Origin: Rhodospirillaceae bacterium
GTDB lineage: Bacteria; Pseudomonadota; Alphaproteobacteria; CADEGL01
Assembly: GCA_018699755.1 (NCBI GenBank)
Contig: JABIRQ010000167.1
Coordinates: 1-24,058, forward strand
Reading direction: 5' to 3'
DNA: 24,058 nt
Part shown: in pieces, positions 8,168 to 15,732 of the stretch
Layout of the letters: each line of letters starts with the position of its first letter
Numbering within the stretch: position 1 is the first letter of the stretch
The notes under the pieces: generated by a model
What the model saw: only the letters and a program-made list of their open reading frames with translations
The model's database searches: none
What the model was told of the DNA's origin: nothing
Made by a program: the position numbers and the translations under genes

Positions 8168-9061
8168 ATGAGTCCAGCCAGCATTCTGATGGCAATCGCG
8201 GTGCCGACCCTCTGGGGCTTCGGCTTCGCGATTTCCAAGGCCGCCCTCGGTGCGGATGGATTTCCACCGATCCTTCTGACGGCATTGCGCTTTTCCGTGA
8301 CCGCCCTCGCCTTGGTCTGGTTCTTCAGGCCGCCGATCAAATACTTCCGCCAGATATTCGTGATATCGGTGGTCAGCGCGACGATTCAGTACAGCCTGAC
8401 CTATTCCGGCCTGGACGGTGTCGACGCCTCCATCGCGGCGATCGTCGTTCAGCTCGAAGTTCCTTTCGCGGCCATCCTTGCCGCGATCCTGTTCAAGGAT
8501 CATTTGGGCTGGCGCCGCGCCCTGGGCATGGTGCTGGCCTTCGTCGGCATCGGCCTTCTCGCCGGCGAGCCACGCGTACAAAGCAACCTGTTTCCTGTTT
8601 TCCTGGTCGCCTCGGGCGCTTTCGTCTGGGCGCTCGGTCAGATTCTCATCAAGAAACTGGGCGGCAAGATCGACGGCTTCACCCTGATCGCCTGGGTCGC
8701 CGCCTTCGCCGCGCCCCAGCTTTTCCTGTCCTCCTGGATATTCGAGGAGGGACAATGGCAGGCGCTGCAGAATGTGGGCTGGGTCGGCTGGACCGTTGTC
8801 GCCTATCTGGGGCTGGTCATGAACGGCGTCGGCTATACGATGTGGTACCACATCCTTGGCAAGCACGACGTGAATCAGGTCGCGCCTTTCCTGTTGTTGG
8901 TACCCGTCGCTTCGGTCATTACCGCCGTCCTGTTCTTGGGCGAGTCGCTGACTCCGTTGGTCATGATCGGCGGCAGCGTGGTCGTTGCCGGGATCGGCAT
9001 CATCACGATCCGGCGTCCGCGCCAAGCCTCGCTCGCCCCCGAAGCGAAGGTCGATCAATAA
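8168..9061 (+). CDS. EamA/DMT-family transporter 3 (tandem duplicate B)
   Basis: A 297-residue, ten-helix EamA transporter, the close paralogue of the preceding gene with identical length and matching ends (RRPRQASLAPE near both C-termini). The start is ATG at 8168, since the ATG at 8148 is out of frame and stops at once. The gap from the previous gene is 99 bases and holds its own copy of the candidate promoter, so it may be transcribed separately as well as by read-through. Its stop is followed one base later by the amidase GTG start. Substrate unknown. Confidence 0.92.
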   Translation: MSPASILMAIAVPTLWGFGFAISKAALGADGFPPILLTALRFSVTALALVWFFRPPIKYFRQIFVISVVSATIQYSLTYSGLDGVDASIAAIVVQLEVPFAAILAAILFKDHLGWRRALGMVLAFVGIGLLAGEPRVQSNLFPVFLVASGAFVWALGQILIKKLGGKIDGFTLIAWVAAFAAPQLFLSSWIFEEGQWQALQNVGWVGWTVVAYLGLVMNGVGYTMWYHILGKHDVNQVAPFLLLVPVASVITAVLFLGESLTPLVMIGGSVVVAGIGIITIRRPRQASLAPEAKVDQ

Positions 9062-9062
9062 G

Positions 9063-9803
9063 GTGCGTATTCGGAACTGCCCGTCGCCCAATCACGAGCC
9101 ACGGCCAGCCGGCGCCGAGATCGACATCCTGGTTCTTCACTATACGGGGATGCGCAGTTGCGCCGAGGCGCTCGCGCGTCTCCGGGACCCTGCGGCCAAG
9201 GTCAGCGCGCATTATCTGATCGACGAGGACGGCGCGGCCTATCGCCTGGTCGCGGAAGAGGCCAGGGCTTGGCATGCCGGCGTTTCACACTGGGCGGGCG
9301 ACGACGACGTCAATTCCCGTTCCGTCGGCATTGAGCTGGTCAATCCGGGTCACGAATTCGGTTACCGCCCCTTCCCGGAAGCCCAGATCGCCACCCTCGA
9401 AAACCTAGCTCAGGCAATCCTGACCAGGTGTCCGATTTCGCCTTCGCGGGTGGTGGGTCATTCGGACGTGGCTCCGGCCCGCAAGCAGGATCCGGGAGAG
9501 CTGTTCCCCTGGGAGCGCCTTGCCCGATCCGGTATCGGCCTATGGCCGAAACCGTCCCGTCCTCTCTCCGGGACTCCGGTCTTCGAACTGGGCGACTCCG
9601 ATCCCGAGGTTGCGGGGTTCCAGCATGCGCTCGCCGAATACGGCTACGGTGTGGAAGCCACCGGCACGCACGACGACCGGAGCGCGGGTGTCGCAACCGC
9701 CTTCCAACGCCATTTTCGTCCCACGCTGATCGATGGCCGGATCGATCCCGAATGCCTTTCCATCCTCGGCGCGCTGCTCGCCCGCCCGCCTCTCACGGAT
9801 TGA
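9063..9803 (+). CDS. N-acetylmuramoyl-L-alanine amidase with peptidoglycan-binding domain
   Basis: A 246-residue zinc amidase of the Amidase_2 (AmpD/AmiD) family that cuts the bond between MurNAc and L-Ala in muropeptides. H26 (LHYTG), H133 (GHSDVAP) and D143 match the zinc ligands of AmpD, and K141 (ARKQDPG) the catalytic lysine. E91 (GIELVN) lies where the family has its conserved Glu. Residues about 172-240 form a PG_binding_1 domain (FELGDSDPEVAGFQ). The GTG at 9063 is chosen because it lies just past the preceding stop and removes an unlikely N-terminal extension. No signal peptide or lipobox is visible, which suggests a cytoplasmic recycling role as in AmpD, although the domain pair is that of AmiD. 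The stop overlaps the rnpB promoter. Confidence 0.92.
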   Translation: MRIRNCPSPNHEPRPAGAEIDILVLHYTGMRSCAEALARLRDPAAKVSAHYLIDEDGAAYRLVAEEARAWHAGVSHWAGDDDVNSRSVGIELVNPGHEFGYRPFPEAQIATLENLAQAILTRCPISPSRVVGHSDVAPARKQDPGELFPWERLARSGIGLWPKPSRPLSGTPVFELGDSDPEVAGFQHALAEYGYGVEATGTHDDRSAGVATAFQRHFRPTLIDGRIDPECLSILGALLARPPLTD

Positions 9804-9828
9804 CGCGCGAGGGTCACATCCCTACCAA
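9800..9828 (+). promoter_or_regulatory. Promoter of rnpB
   Basis: TTGACG at 9800-9805, a 17-base spacer and TACCAA at 9823-9828 put the expected start seven bases on, at 9836, exactly where the RNase P P1 helix begins. The -35 box spans the amidase stop codon (9801-9803). The -10 box is only a partial match, but the spacing and the agreement with the RNA end make this convincing. Confidence 0.65.
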
Positions 9829-9835
9829 GGGTCTT

Positions 9836-10203
<368 letters not shown>

Positions 10204-10326
10204 TTTTTCCATATCCCCCGGACAAATACTTTCGATTACTTGCGGCGATTCGCACTCCAGGAGCGCACGGCGATGTGCCGACCGCATCCCAGCCGAATCG
10301 CAAAGCGCCGTGTAATCTCCGCAAAA

Positions 10327-10349
10327 GAACATTAAGAGAACATAATGTT
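10327..10349 (+). promoter_or_regulatory. Putative LexA (SOS) box overlapping a -10 element
   Basis: GAAC at 10327-10330, seven bases, then GAAC at 10338-10341; on the bottom strand this is GTTC-N7-GTTC, the alphaproteobacterial LexA recognition pattern. CATAAT at 10341-10346 is a good -10 box sharing one base with the second GAAC, so a bound repressor would block it. No clear -35 is seen. The same bases also contain a 7-bp inverted repeat, AACATTA (10328-10334) and TAATGTT (10343-10349), which could be another regulator's site. Confidence 0.5.
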
Positions 10350-10449
10350 GCCGCGATGTCGCGCAATCCTACGCGTAAATCCGGCCTTCGAGGAATCGGT
10401 TTCTCGGGGGCTAGATTAAGTCGAGCTAAGAAAACCCACCCACAACATC

Positions 10450-10478
10450 TTGAAATACCCAAAGTTTTACTATCTAAA
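10450..10478 (+). promoter_or_regulatory. Candidate proximal mraZ (dcw) promoter
   Basis: TTGAAA at 10450-10455, a 17-base spacer and TCTAAA at 10473-10478 (four of six to TATAAT). The predicted start near 10485 falls inside the CCCA array, giving a leader of about 126 bases. The location just before the putative MraZ sites supports an autoregulated operon promoter. Confidence 0.5.
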
Positions 10479-10522
10479 CCCATTGACGCCCATCAAATCC
10501 CATGATATCCCACAAAATCCCA
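10479..10522. promoter_or_regulatory. Candidate MraZ-box array (five TGGGN repeats, 10-bp period)
   Basis: CCCA occurs at 10479, 10489, 10499, 10509 and 10519, exactly ten bases apart, with a degenerate ACCA at 10529. On the bottom strand this is TGGGN repeated five times with five-base spacers. MraZ of E. coli is known to bind TGGGN direct repeats with that spacing in its own promoter. The array covers the predicted transcription start, as expected for autorepression. Orientation relative to mraZ is the bottom strand, which I could not compare with relatives. Confidence 0.7.
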
Positions 10523-10610
10523 ACCTAAACCATGCCTCCATGTGTCAAGGAGCAGGGCAGGTCGGGGCGGATTTGGGGTTTCAAACGGGCGCGGAGGATT
10601 TGGAAGGTCA

Positions 10611-11078
10611 ATGGCGCTCTTCCTGTCCACCTTTACCAATAAGGTCGACAAAAAGGGTCGAGTCTCGGTCCCTGCGCCCTTCCGTGCGGCCTTGGTCGGA
10701 CAAAACTTCAACGGCCTGGTCGCCTTCCGCTCCTATCGCCTGCCGGCGATCGAGGGCCTCGATATGGCGCGCATGGAGCAGTTTTCCGAAAGCGCCGACG
10801 CGCTCGACTTGTTTTCCGAGGAACACGAAGACATCACCGCAACGATCTTTGCCGACGCAGTCCAATTGCCATTCGATGGCGAGGGCCGGATCGTCCTGCC
10901 CCAAAATCTGGTCGACCATGCTGGAATCGACGAGTCCGCGACCTTCGTCGGCCGCGGCCGCACGTTCCAGATCTGGCAGCCAGGAAAGTTCGAGGATTTC
11001 CAAGGCCAGGCCCGTGAGCGCGCACGCGACCAGGGTCTGACCCTTCGCTTGCGACCAGGTCAGGACGGGGACCGATGA
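10611..11078 (+). CDS. mraZ: Transcriptional regulator MraZ
   Basis: A 155-residue DNA-binding protein with two AbrB-like MraZ repeats; in known cases it forms a ring and represses the dcw operon. The first repeat is KVDKKGRVSVPAPFR near residues 10-24, the second DGEGRIVLPQNLV in the middle of the protein. The ATG at 10611 (MALFLSTF) is chosen because the family starts there; the in-frame ATG at 10542 would add a glycine/arginine-rich stretch with no family match. Ribosome-site candidates are GGAGG at 10593 and GGAAGG at 10602. It heads the division operon and its stop overlaps the rsmH start (ATGA). The array just upstream is its probable operator. Confidence 0.96.
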   Translation: MALFLSTFTNKVDKKGRVSVPAPFRAALVGQNFNGLVAFRSYRLPAIEGLDMARMEQFSESADALDLFSEEHEDITATIFADAVQLPFDGEGRIVLPQNLVDHAGIDESATFVGRGRTFQIWQPGKFEDFQGQARERARDQGLTLRLRPGQDGDR

Positions 11079-12079
11079 CCCCGGACGGCGGCCATACGCC
11101 CGTGATGCTGGACGAAGTGTTGGGCCATCTCGGCCCTCGCGACGGCGCTATCTATATCGACGCCACCTTCGGAGCGGGTGGGTACACCCGCGGCATTCTG
11201 GACGCCGCGGCCTGCACTGTCTGGGCCATCGACCGAGACCCCGATGCGGTTTCCGGAGGCCAGGCCCTGGCCTCCGCCTATGGCGGCCGCCTGACGGTTC
11301 TCGCGGGTCGCTTCGGTGAGATGGATGGCCTGTTGGCATCCCATGGCATCGAGCGGGCGGACGGTGTCGTGCTGGACCTTGGTGTGTCGTCGATGCAGCT
11401 CGACGTACCGGCGCGTGGCTTTTCCTTCCGCTTCGACGGCCCGCTCGACATGCGCATGGAGCAGGAAGGCCCATGCGCGGCGGATATCGTGAACACGGCG
11501 AGCGAACACGACCTGAGCACGATTATCCGGCGCTTTGGCGAGGAACGGCATGCCCGGCGCGTCGCCCGGGCCATCGTCCGCGCTCGTGCCGAAGCGCCGA
11601 TCGAGACCACCGGCGCCCTGGCCGAGATCGTGCGCGCGGCGATTCCGCGCGGCCGGCCCGATCGCAATCGCCCCGATCGCAATCGCATCGACCCCGCGAC
11701 GCGCACCTTCCAGGCATTGCGCATCGCAACCAACGACGAGCTGGACGAGATCGACAGAGGTCTCGCCGCCGCCGAGGCGCTGCTCGCGCCCGGCGGCATC
11801 CTCGTCGTGGTCTCTTTCCACTCTCTCGAGGACAAGCGGGTAAAGGACTTCCTGAAAACCCGCAGCGGCGGCGCACCACGGCCCTCCCGTTACCTCCCGG
11901 CAGGAGACGCCGGCGCCGCCGCACCAACGTTCGACCTCCTGACCCGGCGACCGGACCGGCCGGGCGAAGATGAGGTTGCCCGCAACCCGCGCGCGCGCTC
12001 GGCGCGGCTTCGCGCCGGTCGCAGAACCAAAGCGCCGACTTGGACGCATGCAGCGATGGCTGCGGGCGGTGGCGCATGA
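11075..12079 (+). CDS. rsmH: 16S rRNA (cytosine(1402)-N4)-methyltransferase RsmH
   Basis: The SAM-dependent enzyme (older name MraW) that N4-methylates C1402 of 16S rRNA in the decoding centre. Family motifs are HTPVMLDEV at the N-terminus (H7), the SAM loop DATFGAGGYTR (29-39), DLGVSSMQLD near 101, RGFSFRFDGPLDMRM, PATRTFQALRI and SFHSLEDKRVK. Length 334 is slightly over the usual 300-320. Part of the excess is an in-frame tandem duplication (11657-11686) that repeats RPDRN just before the IDPATRTFQ motif. The ATG overlaps the mraZ stop by four bases, and its own stop overlaps ftsL by four bases. Confidence 0.97.
   Translation: MTPDGGHTPVMLDEVLGHLGPRDGAIYIDATFGAGGYTRGILDAAACTVWAIDRDPDAVSGGQALASAYGGRLTVLAGRFGEMDGLLASHGIERADGVVLDLGVSSMQLDVPARGFSFRFDGPLDMRMEQEGPCAADIVNTASEHDLSTIIRRFGEERHARRVARAIVRARAEAPIETTGALAEIVRAAIPRGRPDRNRPDRNRIDPATRTFQALRIATNDELDEIDRGLAAAEALLAPGGILVVVSFHSLEDKRVKDFLKTRSGGAPRPSRYLPAGDAGAAAPTFDLLTRRPDRPGEDEVARNPRARSARLRAGRRTKAPTWTHAAMAAGGGA
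11657..11686 (+). repeat. 15-bp perfect tandem duplication inside rsmH
   Basis: CCCGATCGCAATCGC occurs twice head to tail (11657-11671 and 11672-11686). It keeps frame and doubles a five-residue Arg/Pro/Asp/Asn unit in a loop ahead of the conserved PATRTFQALRI motif. It looks like a slippage event. Confidence 0.9.
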
Positions 12080-12513
12080 TCCGCGGCACGTCTCTGGCCA
12101 TCGTCGGCTTGATCGCTTTGATCGGCATCGGCCTCTTCCATCTGACTCACGAGGTCCGTGAATTGGAGGAGGAGCTGGCGCGCCTCAACCGCGACATCCT
12201 GGCCGAACAGGAAGCGGCCCACGTGCTCAAGGCCGAGTGGAGCTATCTCACGCGGCCGGACCGGCTGGAGGAACTCAACCTCCGCTTCCTCCATCTCGGC
12301 GACATGGATGGCGCGCGCGTCCTGAGCGTCTCCGATTTGCCGTTCAGGCCGCTGCTTGAAGACGGGCCCGAAGGCCATGACGGATCCGTCATGCCGGAAT
12401 CCTCGCCCCTGCCGGCCCTGCCCGACCCGCGCCGAGGTCCGGTTTTGCCCAAAGACAAAGACCCGGGTCAAGAAATCCGCCCGACCCTTGCCAGCATTGG
12501 GGTATCGCAATGA
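12076..12513 (+). CDS. ftsL: Cell division protein FtsL
   Basis: A 145-residue bitopic division protein that, in the FtsQLB complex, links the Z-ring to FtsWI activation. A short cytoplasmic N-terminus is followed by one membrane helix (about residues 5-22). Next comes a periplasmic coiled coil rich in Glu/Leu heptads (VRELEEELARLNRDIL), and then the LTRPDRLEELNLRFLHL segment typical of alphaproteobacterial FtsL. The last 50 residues are proline-rich and probably disordered. The ATG at 12076 is chosen for the four-base overlap with the rsmH stop and because the upstream ATG at 12040 adds cysteines not expected in the family. FtsL is poorly conserved, so the position between rsmH and ftsI is strong support. 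Confidence 0.92.
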   Translation: MIRGTSLAIVGLIALIGIGLFHLTHEVRELEEELARLNRDILAEQEAAHVLKAEWSYLTRPDRLEELNLRFLHLGDMDGARVLSVSDLPFRPLLEDGPEGHDGSVMPESSPLPALPDPRRGPVLPKDKDPGQEIRPTLASIGVSQ

Positions 12514-14258
12514 CCCGTCGCCGCAAGACAACCGGTCAACGCAAGCCGCTGCCGGCGGTCGTGCTGCGCCATGGCCGGATCGAGATGGAGGGAACGGCAA
12601 AACAGGCGATCGAGACCGGACGCACCCGCCTCGTGATCGCCGGCGCGATCTTCGCGCTGGCCTTCGCCATCGTCGGTGCCCGTTTGGTCGACCTTGCCAT
12701 GCTGACCGACGGCAACGAGCCGCGCATCGCCCATGCCCCGATCGTCGAGCACTTCGCCACGGAACGTGCCGACATTCTCGATCGAAATGGTGAGCTGCTG
12801 GCGACCAGCCTGATCACAGCGTCGCTTTACGCCGACCCGGCGCTCGTCCTGGATTCGGACGAGGCCGCGCGTAAGCTCGCCATGGTCCTGCCCGAACTGA
12901 GCGAAGCCGCCATCCGGACAAAGCTTTCGGCCAAGGGCCGCTTCGTTTGGCTCCGCCGCAATCTGACGCCACGCCAGGTCTATGACGTCAATCGCCTGGG
13001 CGTCCCGGGCCTCGCCTTTCAGCGCGAGGAGCGACGGGTCTATCCGCACGGCTCACTCGCCGCCCACATTGTCGGTTTCACCAATATCGACAATCGCGGT
13101 CTCGCCGGGGTCGAACGACAGTTCGACGATAGCCTGATCGCCGGATCCAAGCCGCTCGATCTGTCGTTAGACGTGCGTGTGCAGCACGTTTTGGAAGAAG
13201 AACTGGCCGCCGCCCAGGAGGAGTTCAGCGCGATCGGCGCCGCGGGCATCGTGATGGATGTCGTGACGGGCGAAGTCCTGGCCATGGCCTCCCTGCCCGG
13301 CTTCGACCCGAACCATCCCGTCGCCGGAGCGGACGATACGCGTTTCAACCGGGCGACGCTCGGCGTCTACGAAATGGGCTCTACGTTCAAGATCTTCACG
13401 ACGGCCATGGCGCTCGACGCCGGCACGGTGACGATGCGCGGCGGCTATGACGCGACGAACCCGATCCGGGTCGCGCGCTTCACCATCAACGACTTCCATG
13501 CCAAGAAGCGCTGGCTCTCGGTTCCCGAGATTTTCATGTATTCGTCGAATATCGGCGCCGCAAAGATGGCGCTAGACGTGGGTTCGGAAGGACAACAGGC
13601 CTTCCTGCGCGGGCTCGGCCTGCTGACCCCTTCGTCGATCGAACTGCCCGAGGTCGGCGCGCCCATGACGCCAAGTCCCTGGCGCGAGATCAACACCATG
13701 ACCGTTTCGTTCGGGCATGGCGTGGCGGTCAGCCCGGTCCAGCTCGCCAGCGCGGTCTCCACCGTGGTCAACGGCGGCCTCGCCGTCCCCGCGACGATCC
13801 TCAAACGTGCACCGACCGATCCGATCCCGGCTCGCCGTGCGGTCTCCGCCGAAACGTCGGAGAACATGCGCCGTCTGCTCCGCCTCGTCGTCACCGAAGG
13901 CACGGGCAAGAACGCCGACGCACCCGGCTACCTGGTCGGCGGCAAGACCGGCACGGCGGAGAAGCTCGGCTCGGGCGGCGATTACCAACGCCGCGCCCTG
14001 CTCTCCTCCTTCGTCGGCGCCTTTCCCATGGACAATCCGCGCTACGTCGTCCTCGCCGTGCTCGACGAGCCCAAGGGCACGAAACGGACACACGGCTACG
14101 CCACAGGCGGCTGGGTCGCCGCCCCCGTGGTCGGCAAGGTCATCACGCGCATGGCGTCCTTCATTGGCATCACGCCGGTTGACGAGAACGCACCCGAGAT
14201 TCGAGAGGCCTTTGCGGTCGAGCTCAATCCGCGGGGAACCACACTTGCGTCTTACTGA
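12510..14258 (+). CDS. ftsI: Peptidoglycan D,D-transpeptidase FtsI (PBP3)
   Basis: The septal class B penicillin-binding protein that crosslinks new wall at the division site with FtsW. The basic cytoplasmic N-terminus (1-40) is followed by a membrane anchor (about 41-62), a pedestal domain beginning RADILDRNGELLATS (86-100) and the transpeptidase domain. Active-site motifs are intact: S291 in STFK (291-294), SSN (345-347) and KTG (479-481). Length 582 is normal. The ATG overlaps the ftsL stop by four bases. Downstream, the murE reading frame begins before the ftsI stop, so the two genes overlap. Confidence 0.97.
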   Translation: MTRRRKTTGQRKPLPAVVLRHGRIEMEGTAKQAIETGRTRLVIAGAIFALAFAIVGARLVDLAMLTDGNEPRIAHAPIVEHFATERADILDRNGELLATSLITASLYADPALVLDSDEAARKLAMVLPELSEAAIRTKLSAKGRFVWLRRNLTPRQVYDVNRLGVPGLAFQREERRVYPHGSLAAHIVGFTNIDNRGLAGVERQFDDSLIAGSKPLDLSLDVRVQHVLEEELAAAQEEFSAIGAAGIVMDVVTGEVLAMASLPGFDPNHPVAGADDTRFNRATLGVYEMGSTFKIFTTAMALDAGTVTMRGGYDATNPIRVARFTINDFHAKKRWLSVPEIFMYSSNIGAAKMALDVGSEGQQAFLRGLGLLTPSSIELPEVGAPMTPSPWREINTMTVSFGHGVAVSPVQLASAVSTVVNGGLAVPATILKRAPTDPIPARRAVSAETSENMRRLLRLVVTEGTGKNADAPGYLVGGKTGTAEKLGSGGDYQRRALLSSFVGAFPMDNPRYVVLAVLDEPKGTKRTHGYATGGWVAAPVVGKVITRMASFIGITPVDENAPEIREAFAVELNPRGTTLASY

Positions 14259-15732
14259 CCTACTTGGAGGAGCGGAGAAGGGAGTGCAACTCGACCCGGC
14301 CCTGAGGAATATCGAGATTCGTGGCCTTTCGGCGGATTCCCGTTCGGTTGAGCCAGGTTTCCTGTTCGCGGCCATCCCGGGTGGCCGCGCCGACGGGCGT
14401 CATTTCATCGACGACGCGATCGACCGCGGCGCAGTCGCCGTGCTTGCGCCACCGGGAACCGAATCCGGACCGTCCTGCGGCAGGGTCCCAACCCTTGTCG
14501 ATGAGAACCCGCGCCGCCGTCTCGCCCTGATGGCGGCGCGCTTCTATGACCGCCAGCCTGAGCATATCGCCGCGGTCACGGGCACCAACGGCAAGACCTC
14601 GGTCGTCAGTTTTCTCAGACAAATATGGACGATCCTCGGCCGCCCCGCGGCGAGCCTCGGCACGCTCGGCCTTGAGGGCGCGGGCAGCGACGCACCGGCC
14701 AGCCTGACCACCCCGGACCCGGTCGCGTTGCATCGCATGCTGGCGGACATCGACGAGTCCGGCATCTCCCGATTGGCCATCGAGGCATCGAGCCATGGCC
14801 TCGACCAGTTCCGACTGGACGGCGTGCGCGTGACGGCGGCTGCCTTCACGAACCTGACTCGGGACCATCTCGACTATCACGGCACGGCGAGCGCCTATCT
14901 CGCGGCCAAAATGCGCCTGTTCGGCGAGGTGATGACGCCGGGCGGCCGCGCCGTGCTCAACGCGGACGCGCCCGAATCCGAGGCGCTCGCCGCGTTGTGC
15001 CGGACTCGTGGCCACAAGGTGCTGACCTACGGCCGTGCCGGACGGGATGTCCGGCTGATCGAGGTCGAAGCCAAACCCGACAGCCAGCGCCTCGCCGTCG
15101 AGGTTCTGGGCACGCGTCACATCATCAAACTGCCGCTGGTCGGCGCCTTCCAGGCGAGCAACGCCTTGTGCGCCCTGGCCCTCGCTCTTTCGGACGATGC
15201 CGAGGCCGCGGCAGCTATCGGTGCCCTCGGTCGCTTGCGGCCGGTGCGCGGGCGCTTGGAACGTGCGGCACAAACCATGGCCGGTGCTCCCGTCTATGTC
15301 GACTACGCCCACACGCCCGACGCCCTTTCGAGCGTGCTGGCGGCATTGCGCGCCCATGCCGGACGAAACCTTGTCGTGGTCTTCGGCTGTGGCGGCGATC
15401 GCGATCCGGGCAAGCGCCCGGAGATGGGTGCGATCGCGGAGGCGCTGGCGGACAGGGCGTTCGTCACCGACGACAATCCCCGCCGGGAAGACCCGGCATC
15501 CATCCGGCGGGCGATCCTCGCCACGTGTCCGTCGGCGGTCGAAATCGGCGACCGGGCAACAGCCATCCGGACGGCGATCGCCGGCCTGGAACCGGGCGAC
15601 GTCCTCGTCCTTGCGGGAAAGGGTCACGAGAGCGGCCAGATCGTCGGCGACACGGTGCGCCCCTTCGACGATGCCGAGATGGCCCGCCATGCGGTGAAGG
15701 AAATCGCCGCAAGCGAGGAGGCCAGGTCGTGA
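14245..15732 (+). CDS. murE: UDP-MurNAc-tripeptide synthetase MurE
   Basis: Cytoplasmic Mur ligase that adds the third stem residue, meso-diaminopimelate, to UDP-MurNAc-L-Ala-D-Glu. The ATP loop GTNGKT is at residues 113-118. The DNPRRE motif at 410-415 matches the DNPRxE signature of DAP-adding enzymes, so lysine as substrate is unlikely. Two starts are possible. TTG at 14245 overlaps ftsI by 14 bases and gives LRLTDLLGG, which matches the usual MurE N-terminus, with GGGGA seven bases upstream. GTG at 14284 has GGAG six bases upstream but lacks that motif. I prefer 14245 on protein similarity. Length 495. Its stop overlaps murF by four bases. Confidence 0.95.
   Translation: MRLTDLLGGAEKGVQLDPALRNIEIRGLSADSRSVEPGFLFAAIPGGRADGRHFIDDAIDRGAVAVLAPPGTESGPSCGRVPTLVDENPRRRLALMAARFYDRQPEHIAAVTGTNGKTSVVSFLRQIWTILGRPAASLGTLGLEGAGSDAPASLTTPDPVALHRMLADIDESGISRLAIEASSHGLDQFRLDGVRVTAAAFTNLTRDHLDYHGTASAYLAAKMRLFGEVMTPGGRAVLNADAPESEALAALCRTRGHKVLTYGRAGRDVRLIEVEAKPDSQRLAVEVLGTRHIIKLPLVGAFQASNALCALALALSDDAEAAAAIGALGRLRPVRGRLERAAQTMAGAPVYVDYAHTPDALSSVLAALRAHAGRNLVVVFGCGGDRDPGKRPEMGAIAEALADRAFVTDDNPRREDPASIRRAILATCPSAVEIGDRATAIRTAIAGLEPGDVLVLAGKGHESGQIVGDTVRPFDDAEMARHAVKEIAASEEARS

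Larger units (their letters stand above)
10204..10610 (+). promoter_or_regulatory. Regulatory region between rnpB and mraZ
   Basis: The 407 bases hold no convincing gene. From left to right: a T5 run after rnpB; an outer inverted repeat GCGATTCG/CGAATCGC (10245-10252 and 10294-10301) around a small GCAC/GTGC hairpin; the GAAC-N7-GAAC element with a -10 box (10327-10349); a second promoter (10450-10478); the CCCA array (10479-10522); and two purine-rich ribosome-site candidates, GGAGG at 10593-10597 and GGAAGG at 10602-10607, before mraZ. Confidence 0.75.

Noticed and set aside
8985..9062. Upstream extension of the amidase to ATG 8985
   Set aside because: The 26 extra residues lie inside transporter 3 in another frame, are arginine/proline/serine-rich and resemble neither a signal peptide nor the family N-terminus.
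10204..10208. Intrinsic terminator after rnpB
   Set aside because: A T5 run is present, but the pairing next to it is the long-range P1 helix of the RNA itself, not a separate local hairpin, so a distinct terminator is not claimed.
10345..10419. A 24-residue leader peptide directly after the GAAC element
   Set aside because: The predicted transcription start for the overlapping -10 box (about 10353) lies downstream of its ATG, and the ribosome site is weak.
10332..10430. CtrA-like half sites (TTAA at 10332 and 10416 with TAAT or TAAG further on)
   Set aside because: Neither matches the full TTAA-N7-TTAA pattern: each second half carries mismatches, so chance is the better explanation.
13717..14244. 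Upstream extension of the murE frame to ATG 13717
   Set aside because: These 176 codons lie inside the ftsI transpeptidase domain in another frame and give serine/arginine-rich sequence with no MurE similarity.
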